Part shown: piece by piece, positions 32,190 to 43,984 of the stretch | Layout: the number at the start of each line of letters is the position of its first letter | Numbering within the stretch: position 1 is the stretch's first letter | NCBI RefSeq assembly: GCF_036898095.1 | Contig: NC_090751.1 | Location: 81,874,074-81,938,073, forward strand | DNA from: Palaemon carinicauda | Lineage: Eukaryota; Arthropoda; Malacostraca; Decapoda; Palaemonidae | Reading direction: 5' to 3' | Length of the DNA: 64,000 nt | Notes under the pieces: generated by a model | Seen by the model: only the letters and a program-made list of their open reading frames with translations | Database searches by the model: none | What the model was told of the DNA's origin: nothing | Made by a program: the position numbers and the translations under genes

Positions 32190-33820
32190 AATTTTGTAGG
32201 GATTGCAAGTGATGTGTGTGGCAAGAAGATTGTTGGAGTCAGCACGAGGAAGGGTAATGAATGGTAGAATGAAGGAGTGAAGGTGAAAGTGGAAGAGAAA
32301 AAGAGGTAATTTGAAGAATGTCTGCAGAGTAATAGTGTAGAGAAGTATGAAAGGTATTGAGAGAAAAATGTGAAAATAAGCGCAAGGTAACTGAGGCAAA
32401 GAGAGCGGCTGATCTGAGGTGGGGTCAGGGATTGGGTCGTTCATATGAAGAGAATAAGAAGTTTTGGAAAGAAGTGAAGAGAGTAAGGAAGGCTGGTTCG
32501 AGAATTGAAGAGACAGTGAAAGCTGGAAATGGAAGGTTGTTAAAAGAAGAGGAGGCAAGGAAAAGGTGGGCAGAATATTTTGAAAGTTTACTGAATATTG
32601 AGGATAATAGGGAGGCAGATATAATTGCTGTTGCAGGTGTTGTGAGGTGCCAGTGATAGGATATGAGAATGAGAGGGAGATTACATGAGAGGAAGTGAGG
32701 AGAGCACTAGATGAAACGATAGTAGGAAAAGCACCTAGTATGGATGGTATGAGAACTGAGATGTTAAAGGAAGGGGGTGTGACTGTACTTGAATGGTTGG
32801 TGGATTGTTTAATGTGTGTTTTATGTTGTCAATGGTACCAGTAGATTGTGTTTGTACATGTATTGTACCACTATATAAGGGTAAGGGAGATGTGCATGAG
32901 TGTTGTAATTCAAGGGGTATTGGTTTGTTGAGTGTGGATGGAAAAGTGTATGGTAGAGTACTGATTAATATGATTAAGGATAAAACAGAGAATGCAATCT
33001 TAGAAGTACTGGGTGGTTTTAGAAGAGGTAGGGGATGTATGAATTAGATTTTTACAGTTAGGCAGATATGCAAGAAATATTTAGCAAAAGGTAAGGAGGT
33101 GTATGTTGCGTTTATGGATCTGAAGAAAGCGTATGATAGAGTTGATAGGGAAGCAATGTGGAATGTGATGAGGTTAAATGGAATTGGTGGAAGGTTGTTG
33201 CAAGCAGTGAAAAGTTTCTAAAAAGGTACTAAAGCATGTGTTAGGATAGGAAATGAGGTGAGCGATTGGTTTCCAGTGAGAGTGGGGCTGAGACAGGGAT
33301 GTGTGATGTCGTCATGGTTGTTCAACTTGTATGTTGATGGAGTGGTGAGAGAGGTGAATGCTCGAGTGCTTGGACGAGGATTGAAACTGATAGACGAGAA
33401 TGATCATGAATGGGAGGTGAATCAGTTGTTGTTTGCGGTTGATACTGTACCGGTTGCAGACTCGGAAGACAAGGAAGCTGAGAGTTAATTTGGGTAAGAG
33501 TAAGATTATGAGATATACAAGAAGGGAAGGTGGTGCGAGGTTGAATGTCATGTTGAATGGAGAGTTACTTGAGGAAGTAGATCAGTTTAAGTACTTGGGG
33601 TCTGTTGTTGCAGCAAATGGTGGAGTGGAAGCAGATGTATGTCAGCGAGTGAATGAAGGATGCAAAGTGTTGGGGGCAGTGAAGGGAGTGGTAAAGAATA
33701 GAGGGGTAGGCATAGGTGTATAGGGAGTTCTGAATGAGAAAGTGATTGTACCAACTGTGATGTATGGATTGGAGTTGTGGGGAATGAAAGTGACACAGAG
33801 ACGGAAGTTGAATGTTTGAG
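32190..33820 (+). pseudogene. LINE reverse transcriptase domain (broken)
   Basis: Follows the endonuclease. Recognisable segments are a basic linker (KKFWKEVKRVRKAG), APSMDGMRTEML, CIVPLYKGKGDVHEC, SRGIGLLSVDGK, FRRGRGC and VAFMDLKKAYDRVDREAMW. GLRQGCVMSSWLFNLYVDG and the active-site region NQLLFAVDTVPVADS come next. In the relatives of this clade the active site is F-A-D-D; here the second acidic position context reads F-A-V-D, so the catalytic pair is damaged. After it come the FKYLGSVV and YGLELWGM segments. Several stops and frame changes are present. Confidence 0.78.
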
Positions 33821-34260
33821 ATGAAGTGTCTGAGGAGTATGGCTGGTGTATCTCGAGTAGATAGGGTTAGGAAAGAATTAGTGAAGGTGAGAACGGGTGT
33901 AAGAAATGAGTTAGCAGCTAGAGTGGATATGAATGTGTTGAGATGGTTTGGCCATGTTGAGAGAATGGAAAATGTCTGTCTGCTATAGAAGGTGATGAAT
34001 GCAAGAGTTGACCCTGCTGCTTCCTCCAGTCACCTTGGATGACTGCTCAGGGAGCAGCAGTAGGGGATTCAGTGTTATGAAGCTCCATCTGTGGTAGATA
34101 ATGGGGAAGGGTAGGCTGTGTAACCCTAGCAGTACCAGCCGAATTCCGTTGAGTCCCTCGTCAGGCTGGGAGGAGCGTAGAGAAGAAAGGTCCCCTTTTT
34201 TTCATTTATTTGATGTCGGCTACCCCCCAAAATTAGGGGAAGTGCCTTGGTATACAGCTA

Positions 34261-34892
34261 GATATATTGCAAAAACCATTTGTAACTATAATTATGAGGT
34301 TTTATATTAGTTTTTTTAGTTTTTTCATTGTTCTTTAGATTATATGTATAGAAGGGAATCTACATATCCAATACAAACATAAGAGTTCTTTGTATTGGGC
34401 AGATGCACTGGATGTCATGACAGAGAAAACAGTAGAAGATGTCCTATCTGAAAAGGTTAAGGGCTCTTGGGAAAATTAAAAAGCTGATTGATAAAGAAGA
34501 TTTAGGGCCAGAAGAGGGGAAAGTATGAAATTGATTTGCCAACAAAAAGAGGATACCCTTTAGCCAGTCTTATTAGAGTTAAACATTTAACTCTGTAACC
34601 CTGCTAAACCACATTATGATAAATAGTGATACTAACACCTCAGTGTGAATGTTAAAGAGGGAAAAAGATTGTTTGGTCATCCTAAGTAAATATCAGAGAA
34701 ATTGGAATAATCTACAGTTTATCCCAATACCAAAGCATTCAGCCATAGAAGCAGTGTTGAAAATGAGGCAACTGCAAGAAAATTATCAATGCTATGTAGA
34801 AGATATTGAGGATTTATTAGGTACTTGAAAGTGTAAGACAAGTATTTACATAGGTATTACAGCTATTGGTGTTTGTGTACTGTAACTCTCAA
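34261..34892. other. Noncoding spacer before copy E
   Basis: AT-rich DNA. No credible gene or exon: a possible acceptor near 34340 leads into an early stop. Confidence 0.6.
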
Positions 34893-34912
34893 GTTTTCAA
34901 TATTAAACTTAG

Positions 34913-35068
34913 CCGGTGATCATATAAGCTGTCAGCTCTGCTGCCCGACAGAAAAACCTAAGGACAAAATACGCCAGCGATCGCTATACAGGTGGGGGTG
35001 TACATCAACAGCGCCATCTGTCGAGCAGGTACTCAAGTACTCCATGTAAACACAGAACCAATTTTCTC
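34913..35068. repeat. Left ITR of copy E
   Basis: Inverted complement of 41202-41357 with near-perfect identity by eye, including CGCCAGCGATCGCTATACAG and GCGCCATCTGTCGAGCAGG. Confidence 0.95.
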
Positions 35069-35273
35069 TCTGTCGTGCCACCGGCAAGACCTACTAAATA
35101 CGCTGTTGCTTACTGGATTGGTTTTCACAGATTTTGGTGAAGTACTCATTTCTAGTTATTAGCTTTCGCTTTGCAGAGGTTATCTTCAATACTTCCTTGC
35201 ATTCTTTGATTGAATTTTGGATTATTTGTTGACGACTTGGATAGATTTTGAATTCCCCTTTGACTAATTCAAG

Positions 35274-37700
35274 ATGGCTGACCCTTCTCAAGTCCCTAAA
35301 TACAGAAAGTGTAGTGCTAGGGACTGTTCAAGGCGTCTTCCGAAGGCCTCTATCGATCCGCACACCATTTGTTCCAATTGTCGGGGTAAAACCTGTCAAT
35401 TGGAAGATCGATGTGAGGAATGCGTTGGGCTTTCGGAATTCGATTTTCTCAAATTCCTGAAATATTCACGTAGGCTAGAGAGAGATCGAGTCAGGAGAAG
35501 TTCATCTCGCTCCGTTGATTTTTCCTCTCCCCATGCCCCACAACCTATTCCTTCCCCTGTAGTGGTTGCTCCTGATCCCCCTTCTAGCACTCAACAACCT
35601 TCGATGGCGGATATGATGCGTGCCATCCAGGCTCTGGGTGAGAGAGTCGAGTCGTTGGCGAGTGACCGTAATCAACTCATGGCAGACGTCAAGGAGTTGA
35701 AGGGTAAGAGTGCAGTGGGTAGTGACAAAGTGAGTGGTAGTGTTGTGGAAAGTGTTAGTGTTGCGCTTGAGGGTGCGTCTGTTCGTGCCTGTCGTCCTCC
35801 CAGTCCGGGACCTCTTGCAAGCTCCCAAGCCCAGAGGAGAAGCAATGTCGTACGACCAAAGGGTTCGACAGGCTTTAATCAGCGGACAGACGTTCCCTCC
35901 GTGGTTTCGGACGTATCTTGCCAAGATCGCCCCACCCACAAGAAGACGAGAGAGCCCATTTATTCCTCGTCTGCGGAAGATGTTTCTCGGAAGAAACAAT
36001 GGACCAAGGTCTCACGACCTCTCAAACGCAAGGTCCCTTCCGCGCAAGTCCAACGGCCCAGTTGTAGCCACTGGGTCAGTTCGGACTCGCTGCAGTCTTC
36101 CGATGACTGCACACCTCCTAAGAGAGGCAAAGGGGTACCGCAACAGGCAGTAACACCGTCTGTTGCCGCACCTGCTACTGTAGACCCTAAGTGGGCTTTG
36201 CTGCAGACCATGCAGACACAGTTGTCATCTTTAATGCAGGACTTTCGTGCGGAGAAGGTTGACGCTGCACCCGTTAGCCTACAACCAACCACGGTTGTGC
36301 GTCCAGTTGACGCTGAGGCTACCTTCTCCCGCACTCCAGCTGTGAGAGTCCCGCCACCCATGCGCACTGTACCCTGCCAGCCGCATGTTGACGTTCGCCG
36401 ACGCACGGAACCCTCCGTTGACGTTCGCGAGTTACAACAACAACAACCTAAGTTGTTTTGTTTTGACGCGGTGCGTCAACCTCCGCAACCCACTGTGGTT
36501 ACCCCTACTCGCCCACAGCAGACTAGACAGTCAGGAGTAGACGCTTTGCGCCCCCGCGCAGCTATGGTTGTTGCCAGCTCACAGACTGGCCAACAGTTCC
36601 ATGACGTTGCGTCCAGTGCAGTCACGCATGCACCCGTGCTGCCGGACTCAGCTGACCAGCCAATGCCTACTCCTTTGCCGCTTACTCCTCAGCATTCAGA
36701 CGATGGACTCTCTGATGATGACGACGCTGCACACCTTGATGACCCGCACACGGACATCGACGAACCCAAGACCACGCCTCCCTCCTTGGACTTTAGGAAA
36801 GTACTTGCACTGTTCAAGGATATGTATCCCGATCAGTTTGTTTCTGCGGCCCCACGCTCACCTCCATCTGAGTTCGCTTTAGGCACGCAGTCATCCGCGC
36901 CTGCCTTTACGAAGCTCGTCCTCGCCCGCTCGTCCAAGAGAGCTTTAAGGGTGTTGGGAGATTGGATGCAGTCCAAAAAGCACCTTGGGAAGACAGCATT
37001 CTTGTTTCCCCCTGCGAAACTCGCTTCCAGATCGAGCGTCTGGTATGCCACGGGAGAAGTTCTCGGCTTGGGAGTTCCTGCCTCTGCCCAGGGCGACTTC
37101 TCAAGTCTAGTAGACTCTCCCCGCAGGCTGGCCATGAGACGCTCCAAGATTTGTTGGACTCCTTCAGATTTAGATCATCTGATGAAAGGAGTGTTCAGAG
37201 CCTTCGAAGTGTTTAACTTTTTGGATTGGTGTTTGGGAGCGTTGAGCAGGAAGACCTCCCCTTCTGATAAGGAAACTTCCATGCTCATTATGTCCTACAT
37301 GGACAAGGCCATACGGGACGGTTCAAGTGAGCTTGCGGCTTCGTTCGTTTCCGGGGTCCTCAAGAAACGGGAAAACCTTTGCTCCTTCTTGTCAGCTGGA
37401 GTAACACAATGTCAGAAATCGGAGCTTATGTTTGCTCCTCTCTCGAAGTGCCTTTTCCTAGAGGAGTTGATCAAGGAGATTGCTGCCTCCTTGATTCAAA
37501 AAGACACGCATGACCTGGTTGCGTCTTCCGCACGCAAAGCCACCCCTTTGCCTACCGTGTCTAGACCCAGGATGGATACTCCAGCGTCAAGATTTATTCC
37601 GCCCTTTCGTGGCAGAGCCACCAGCAGAGGAGGTGCTCGTGCCGAAGGGAAACGTGGGAGCAAGAAGAAAGGTACCAAGTCCTTTAGAGGCAGAGTCTGA
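35274..37700 (+). CDS. Gag of DIRS copy E
   Basis: An open frame of 808 residues starting at the first ATG after the leader. Residues 13-50 form a Cys/His cluster: C13-x4-C18, H30, C33-x2-C36, C41, C47-x2-C50. This probably binds zinc. A basic, serine-rich stretch follows (RRLERDRVRRSSSRS). A possible coiled segment lies near 110-145. A long low-complexity middle rich in Val-Asp-Val, Pro and Gln is next. The conserved part (FRKVLALFKDMYPDQF to about 740) is shared with copies B and F. The C-terminus is RG- and lysine-rich (PPFRGRATSRGG), as in RNA-binding Gag tails. Its last 191 nt overlap the pol frame, which is +1. No lesion is visible, so a full protein could be made. Confidence 0.85.
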   Translation: MADPSQVPKYRKCSARDCSRRLPKASIDPHTICSNCRGKTCQLEDRCEECVGLSEFDFLKFLKYSRRLERDRVRRSSSRSVDFSSPHAPQPIPSPVVVAPDPPSSTQQPSMADMMRAIQALGERVESLASDRNQLMADVKELKGKSAVGSDKVSGSVVESVSVALEGASVRACRPPSPGPLASSQAQRRSNVVRPKGSTGFNQRTDVPSVVSDVSCQDRPTHKKTREPIYSSSAEDVSRKKQWTKVSRPLKRKVPSAQVQRPSCSHWVSSDSLQSSDDCTPPKRGKGVPQQAVTPSVAAPATVDPKWALLQTMQTQLSSLMQDFRAEKVDAAPVSLQPTTVVRPVDAEATFSRTPAVRVPPPMRTVPCQPHVDVRRRTEPSVDVRELQQQQPKLFCFDAVRQPPQPTVVTPTRPQQTRQSGVDALRPRAAMVVASSQTGQQFHDVASSAVTHAPVLPDSADQPMPTPLPLTPQHSDDGLSDDDDAAHLDDPHTDIDEPKTTPPSLDFRKVLALFKDMYPDQFVSAAPRSPPSEFALGTQSSAPAFTKLVLARSSKRALRVLGDWMQSKKHLGKTAFLFPPAKLASRSSVWYATGEVLGLGVPASAQGDFSSLVDSPRRLAMRRSKICWTPSDLDHLMKGVFRAFEVFNFLDWCLGALSRKTSPSDKETSMLIMSYMDKAIRDGSSELAASFVSGVLKKRENLCSFLSAGVTQCQKSELMFAPLSKCLFLEELIKEIAASLIQKDTHDLVASSARKATPLPTVSRPRMDTPASRFIPPFRGRATSRGGARAEGKRGSKKKGTKSFRGRV

Positions 37701-40652
37701 CTGCCACCTTCTTCAGACAGCAGTGGGAGCCAGACTCAAGAACTACTGGCAGTCCTGGGAGAACAGGGGCGCAGATGCACAATCTGTGAAGTTGCTCAGA
37801 GAAGGGTACAAGATCCCATTCTTGCGCAAGCCCCCTCTAGCAACGACTCCCATCGACCTCTCTCCCAGGTACAGAGAGGAGGACAAGAGACTAGCGTTGA
37901 AGCAAGAGGTGTCTCTCTTACTAGAAAAGGGAGCGGTAGTCAAAGTCCGGGACCATCAATCCCCGGGCTTCTACAACCGTCTCTTCTTAGTGGTAAAGAA
38001 GACAGGAGGGTGGAGACCGGTGCTAGACGTCAGTGCTCTGAATGTCTTTGTCACAAAGCAGACGTTCGCCATGGAGACGACAAAGTCTGTTCTAGCAGCG
38101 GTCAGGAAGGAAGACTGGATGGTCTCTTTAGACCTCAAGGACGCTTACTTTCACGTCCCCATCCACCCAGATTCCCAACCTTTTCTAAGGTTCGTTTACG
38201 GGAAGGTTGTCTACCAATTTCAAGCCCTGTGCTTTGGCCTAAGCACGGCGCCTCTTGTCTTTACGAAACTGATGAGGAATATTGCCAAATTCCTGCATTT
38301 AGCAGACATCAGAGCCTCCCTCTATTTGGACGACTGGCTTTTAAGAGCTTCGTCCAGTCGTCGCTGTCTGGAGAATCTAAAGTGGACTCTAGATCTGACC
38401 AAGGAATTGGGTCTCCTGGTCAATATGGAAAAGTCCCAACTGGTCCCATCCCAAACTATAGTGTACCTAGGGATGGAGATTCACAGTCAAGCTTTTCGGG
38501 CTTTTCCGTCGGCCCCCAGAATAAGTCAAGCCCAAGGATGCATCCAGAACATGCTAATGAAGGACCGATGTTCAGTCAGACAGTGGATGAGTCTGATAGG
38601 GACGCTTTCATCACTGGACCAGTTCATTGCGTTAGAGAGACTGCACCTCCGTCCCCTTCAATTTCACCTGGCTGTTCACTGGAGAAAGGACAAGACGCTA
38701 GAAGCGGTCTCGATCCCTATTTCCGAGAAGATGAAGTCATCACTGACCTGGTGGAAGGACAACATCAACCTCAGAGAGGGTCTGCCCCTGACTGTTCAGA
38801 CCCCCAACCACGTTCTCTTCTCGGACGCATCGGACACGGGCTGGGGTGCGACATTAGACGGTCGGGAATGCTCGGGCACCTGGAACTCGGAGCAAAGAGC
38901 GTTACATATCAACTGCAAGGAGCTACTGGCAGTTCATCTGGCCTTGAAAAGCTTCAAGTCCCTCCTTTTAGGCAAGGTGGTGGAGGTGAACTCCGACAAC
39001 ACCACGGCCTTGGCGTACATCTCCAAGCAAGGAGGGACCCATTCTATGAAGTTGTACGAGATCGCAAGGGACCTCCTCACCTGGTCAAGAGATCTAAACC
39101 TGTCTCTAGTAACGAGGTTCATTCAAGGCAACATGAATGTCATGGCGGACCGCCTCAGTCGGAAGGGTCAAATCATCCCAACAGAATGGACCCTTCACAA
39201 GAATGTATGCAAGAGACTTTGGGCCACATGGGGCCAACCTACCATAGATCTCTTTGCAACCTCAATGACCAAGAGGCTCCCAAATTATTGCTCGCCAATC
39301 CCGGACCCAGCAGCAGTTCATATAGATGCTTTTCTACTGGATTGGTCCCATCTAGACCTTTATGCATTCCCCCCGTTCAAGATTGTCAACAAGGTACTGC
39401 AGAAGTTCGCCTCTCACGAAGGGACAAGGTTGACGTTGGTTGCTCCCCTCTGGCCCGCGAGAGAATGGTTCACCGAGGTACTGCAATGGCTGGTGGACGT
39501 TCCCAGAACTCTTCCGCTAAGAGTGGACCTTCTACGTCAGCCACACGTAAAGAAGGTACACCCAAGCCTCCACGCTCTTCGTCTGACTGCCTTCAGACTA
39601 TCGAAAGACTCGAGAGCTAGAGGCTTTTCGAAGGAGGCAGCCAGAGCGATTGCTAGAGCAAGGAGGACATCCACTCTTAGAGTCTACCAGTCGAAGTGGG
39701 AAGTCTTCCGAAGCTGGTGCAAGTCGGTATCAGTATCCTCAACCAGTACCTCTGTAACTCAAATAGCTGACTTCCTTTTATACCTGAGGAAGGAAAGATC
39801 TCTTTCAGCTTCCACGATCAAGGGTTACAGAAGCATGTTGGCAGCAGTCTTCCGTCACAGAGGCTTAGATCTTTCCAACAACAAAGATCTACAGGACCTC
39901 CTTAAGTCTTTTGAGACCTCGAAGGAGCGTCGTTTGGCCACACCAGGTTGGAATTTAGACGTGGTACTAAGATTCCTTATGTCAGAAAGGTTCGAGCCGC
40001 TACAATCAGCCTCCTTTAAAGATCTCACTTTAAAGACTCTTTTCCTCGTCTGCTTAGCTACAGCTAAAAGAGTCAGTGAGATACACGCCTTCAGCAGGAA
40101 CATCGGATTTTCATCTGAAACGGCTACATGTTCTTTGCAGCTTGGTTTTCTAGCCAAAAACGAACTACCTTCTCGTCCTTGGCCGAAATCGTTCGATATT
40201 CCAAGCCTTTCTAATTTGGTTGGAAATGAACTAGAGTCTTGTGCCCTGTTAGAGCTCTTAAGTTCTATTTAAAACGAACTAAACCTTTACGAGGACAGTC
40301 AGAAGCTTTATGGTGTGCTATTAAGAAACCTTCTTTACCTATGTCGAAGAATGCAGTTTCCTTTTATATTAGACTGTTGATACGAGAAGCTCATTCCCAT
40401 CTGAATGAGGAAGACCATGCTTTGCTGAAGGTAAGGACACATGAAGTTAGAGCTGTCGCAACTTCAGTGGCCTTCAAACAAAACAGATCTCTGCAGAGTA
40501 TAATGGACGCAACCTATTGGAGAAGCAAGTCAGTGTTCGCGTCTTTTTATCTTAAAGATGTCCAGTCTCTTTACGAGAACTGCTACACCCTGGGACCATT
40601 CGTAGCAGCGAGTGCAGTAGTGGGTGAGGGCTCAACCACTACATTCCCCTAA
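37510..40652 (+). pseudogene. Fused RT-RNase H-MT-YR of DIRS copy E (single frameshift)
   Basis: One frame holds everything up to 40240. RT: GFYNRLFLVVKKTGGWRPV, LDLKDAYFHVPI, FGLSTAPLVFTK and YLDDWLL at about residue 273. RNase H: SDASDTGWG near 438, NCKELLA, NSDNTTALAY near 494 and ADRLSR near 545. MT-like: DLFATS near 580, DAFLLDWSHLDLYAFPPF near 618. YR: RVYQSKWEVF, Arg in AKRVSEIHAF near 851. A net 4-base deletion at about 40238 against copy F shifts the frame. The rest (His/Arg in THEVRAVATS, Tyr in ASFYLKD) continues to 40652. The ATG at 37510 lies inside gag; frameshifting from gag is an alternative. Only the last quarter of the recombinase is lost. Confidence 0.9.
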
Positions 40653-41062
40653 TTCCATAACCTTTTTTTTAATCTTTCTCTTGAAATGTTTTTTATTGTT
40701 GTTTTTGGGTTGTCCGGAAGGCTAAGAAGCCTTTCGCATCCTGGTTGATTTGGCGGGTGGTCAAATTCTTTTCTTGAGAAGCGCCTAGATTAGAGGTTTT
40801 AATGAGGTCCTTTAGTATGGGTTGCAACCCTTGATACTTCAGCTCCTAGGAGTCGCTCAGCATCCTATGAGGATCGCGAGGCTCAGTAAGGAAGACGTAC
40901 TTAAAAAGGCAGAGTAATTGTTCAAGTCGACTTCCTTACCAGGTACTTATTTATTTTATGTTTGTTATTTTGAATAACTGCTAAAATGAAATACAAAATA
41001 CTTAGCTCTTAATAATGTAAACATGTAATGCTGGTCTCTACCCACCCCCCTGGGTGTGAATC
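40653..41062 (+). other. 3' untranslated region of copy E
   Basis: Noncoding DNA between the pol stop and the ICR. The layout is similar to the F 3' region. Confidence 0.7.
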
Positions 41063-41156
41063 AGCTTATATGATCACCGGCTAAGTTTAATATTGAAAAA
41101 TTTTATTTTTATTAATAAAATAAGTTTTTGAATATACTTACCCGGTGATCATATAT
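41063..41156. repeat. ICR of copy E
   Basis: Reverse complement of the left end (AGCTTATATGATCACCGG, then CTAAGTTTAATATTGAAAA) joined to the reverse complement of the right end (TTATTTTTATTAATAAAATA, then the ATATACTTACCCGGTGATCA block). Confidence 0.93.
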
Positions 41157-41201
41157 TAAAGGACCCTCCCTTCCTCCCCAATAGAGACCCAGTGGACCGA
41201 G

Positions 41202-41357
41202 GAGAAAATTGGTTCTGTGTTTACATGGAGTACTTGAGTACCTGCTCGACAGATGGCGCTGTTGATGTACACCCCCACCTGTATAGCGATCGCTGGCGTA
41301 TTTTGTCCTTAGGTTTTTCTGTCGGGCAGCAGAGCTGACAGCTTATATGATCACCGG
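41202..41357. repeat. Right ITR of copy E
   Basis: Inverted complement of 34913-35068. It is followed by about 42 bases of AT-rich right-end DNA. Confidence 0.95.
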
Positions 41358-41399
41358 GTAAGTATATTCAAAAATTTATTTTATTAATAAAAATAACAT

Positions 41400-43091
41400 A
41401 TTTAGAAGGAGGGTTTAGCATTTGTATTGGGAGGATTTAATATTAAGTTGGTTATTTCTGGAGATCAGCAACCTCCTCTTCAACAGTAAAAGAGGTAGCT
41501 TGAAACTGCTGTATGAAGGTAATTTAGTGTCATCAAGAGAAACATGTGGAGAGGTTTAAAAAAAGTAGAATGGAGAGAAGATTGATTATGATGGGAAAAA
41601 GAAGTTTGGAAAGGGCTAATATAGATGGATTGTTGTGAACTTCGTGCTAATTATTCACTTTAACAGATGATAATAATAGAAAAGTTCAGGATTGCAAAAT
41701 ATAAATGAAGTAAGATTCTTGTGGTGCTCTAAATGAATTGTATAGGTTTATTACTTGGGGAAGAAAGAAAACTACTAACACTACTAATATCCTAGATATA
41801 GAACAGTTATGTTATCTTGGGATCATGTTGAGCTTTGACACAAACACTGAGGTGGGCGTAAGAAGTAAAGAATAGTACTAACATAGATAAAGGTCTTTAC
41901 TGCTGTTTGTAGCCAATGAAGATACAGACAAGGGAAATTGGGATATTGAAGAGGTGTGACTTCAGCAAGCTAAGATTCTTGATTTATTTATATTAGGAAG
42001 ATAATGATATAAATAAGTTGTTGAGAGATTTGGTCTCCCTTGAATATCAAAGATTGAGTTTGTTTGGATATTTAGAAAGGAATGAGCAACAGTTGAGTCA
42101 GTTAGGAATAAGTAAATGCATGGGCAGAGAAAGACTTGTAGGAAGTATGTGAAAATCAAGGGAAAATGGTATAGATAAAGATGAGAACAGATGAAAATTC
42201 TGGTAAAAAAGCAACAGACAGTAGAAGAGGTAATTTTGCATCTAACCTTGTAAAATGGAAATGCTGTGGTGTTAAAAATTATGACAATTATAGTACATAG
42301 CAAAGTGTTTCATGTCTTAGTTCATTTGCAGTGGAGGGAGGTGGTTGTGTTTTTGTGAAATACAATGATGAATAGGTTGATGGACTGAAGCTAGGCTCAT
42401 CCATGCTTTTAGGCCCGCTTCACACGAGCGGTTTGAAACCGTGCGTAAGATTTCCGCACGTCAAAGATCATGTCTTCACAGGAGTGGTTGTCTCCAGTGA
42501 GGTTCGTCTGCATCAGTGAACAGAATACTTAGCCTGTCGGTGTTTGTTTGAGATGGAGGACGTAAAGAAGGAAGTGGTCTTTGTGTTACAGTACTGTATG
42601 ATGAACAGGGGGCTAGAAAGAAGAAACTACAGTACAAAGATGGTGGACCCACCCAATAAATATATTATTAATCTACATTTTGATAATAATCATAATCAAT
42701 ACAGTATTATAGTAACATAATATTAATAATAATCAATATTATAAAAAATAATATTGGTATTACAAACACTACTATTGTGTGTATTTCGTTTCCGGTACCT
42801 ATTCTACTGTCCATCATCTTTTCAGTTCTTTCTGTTATTCTCTCCACCCACTCATTACATTACATGATTGTACATTGTTTTCAGCATCAATCCTCCTCAT
42901 TTCATCTAACATGACTGGATCATCGCCAAACACTGATTGATACTTTCACATGAACACACTCTCGCTCTCTTTCGATCGCTATTAAAAGATTTGATAGAAT
43001 TTATCTTGCGTAACATATAAGAAAAAGAAAATAATCACTCGTTTAATCATGATCTTATTTCATTTAGTGCACCTCTGCTAGTGCAGTGTAT
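41400..43091. other. Noncoding spacer between copies E and G
   Basis: No intact gene. The stretch 41790-41960 reads like decayed LINE coding DNA (a CYLGIMLSF segment recalls the post-RT part of LINE ORF2). At 42413 GGCCCGCTTCACACGAGCGG follows a TTA, which recalls a PIF/Harbinger terminal repeat, but no matching inverted end was found. Both readings are weak. Confidence 0.45.
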
Positions 43092-43095
43092 AATG

Positions 43096-43130
<35 letters not shown>
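43092..43130. repeat. AAT microsatellite next to copy G
   Basis: AAT repeats that end directly where the outer terminus of element G begins (GGGATTTTGACGAAGG). Confidence 0.92.
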
Positions 43131-43554
43131 GGGATTTTGACGAAGGAAAAATCTATTTCTGGGCGAGAGACCTGTGCCGCCCAGTGAAATGCTCCTTTTG
43201 CATCATTTCTAAGGTATATAACTGCTATGAATTACCAGAGAAAAAAGTTGCATAGGAATGCCAGGGTTGAACCCAGCTCGCTCACCTATATAAGGTGTCG
43301 GTATAATACTCGGGTGTGATAAATCACAACCAGAGGTCTCGCGCCATTTAGATATCTCCTCCTCAATATCCCTGTTACAGCGAGGTGCCGTTCAACACCC
43401 ACCACTGAATGCTACTACCACCACCACTGAATGCTACTACCACCATCTCAACCCACGCCATCTACGTTACTCCTCATAGCACCCAAGTTTGGGCCCATTC
43501 TGGGAGGGAAGTAGAGGGAGGGTTCACTGGGCGGCACAGGTCTCTCGCCCAGAA
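43131..43554. repeat. Right ITR and first half of ICR of copy G
   Basis: The outer terminus (43131-43195) contains CGAGAGACCTGTGCCGCCCA. The inner end (43523-43554) carries the inverted copy TGGGCGGCACAGGTCTCTCG. The latter is the first half of the ICR and continues at 60073 after the insertion. Between them a short CCACTGAATGCTACTACCA unit is directly repeated near 43400-43440. Confidence 0.8.
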
Positions 43555-43572
43555 AACGGATTTTGAGCGAAG

Positions 43573-43896
43573 TGAAAAATCTATTTTTGGGTGAAAGAGC
43601 CATGTCGTCCTGATGGAAGTTCCTTCATAAGTAGCTTCCTAGGTTATATGTGACTACAGTGATATATCCCAGAGAATTTACCGAAGGTATCCAGAATTCT
43701 AACTCCTGGAGCGAGTATCCCTTAAAAATTCACAAAGGGATATCGCGTAAGAACGTATCTTGACACATCTCACAGCTATTTACACCCCAAATAGCGATTT
43801 TCACTTCGAGAGGGAAAAGTGGCAAGAAAATAGGAGAGTCGTTAAAAAGGTAAACACTCGATTCTCCTAATGTACTGTAATAGTTCGCCCAATCGC
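43573..43896. repeat. Right ITR of copy C
   Basis: Inverted complement of the 51930-52250 region, including CTAACTCCTGGAGCGAGTA and GTAAACACTCGATTCTCC. Beyond 43896 the two copies differ. Confidence 0.88.
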
Positions 43897-43984
43897 CACC
43901 GCGAGGAGCCACCTAAGCCATTCTTTTTAGCTTCGTAGGTGTTGCAGATACAGTACCAAAGGGAGGGATTTATCTCCTTTAGTC

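Larger units (their letters stand above)
31090..34260 (+). mobile_element. Near full-length LINE (RTE-like layout), copy 2
   Basis: A 5' UTR, an apurinic-endonuclease-like domain, an RT domain and a 3' UTR with the block shared with 30540-30700 follow in order within 3.2 kb. The coding region has many stops and frame changes. The EN-RT layout without a recognisable ORF1 suggests an RTE-like clade, but I have not aligned it. Confidence 0.8.
34893..41399 (+). mobile_element. DIRS-like retrotransposon, family 2, copy E (nearly intact)
   Basis: Complete structure of about 6.5 kb: left ITR, an open gag of 808 codons, a fused RT-RH-MT-YR frame with one small deletion, 3' UTR, ICR and right ITR. 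The left and right ITRs agree over about 156 bases. The ends are placed from the ICR junction, with uncertainty of a few bases. This is the youngest-looking element of the window along with C and D. Confidence 0.92.

Noticed and set aside
32178..32558. 126-residue minus-strand frame rich in Ser, Leu and Pro
   Set aside because: It is an antisense shadow of the lysine/glutamate-rich LINE linker region.
34340..34470. A third host exon with acceptor near 34340 and donor near 34455
   Set aside because: In the phase required by the 30748-30891 exon the frame hits a stop within four codons.
37510..40652. LTR-type retrotransposon (Gypsy or BEL) pol
   Set aside because: There is no protease, no DDE integrase and no LTRs. 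A tyrosine recombinase and ITR/ICR are present instead, which is diagnostic of DIRS.
42411..42990. PIF/Harbinger transposon starting GGCCCGCTTCACACGAGC after TTA
   Set aside because: No inverted partner or transposase segment was found in the following 600 bases; noted only within the spacer entry.
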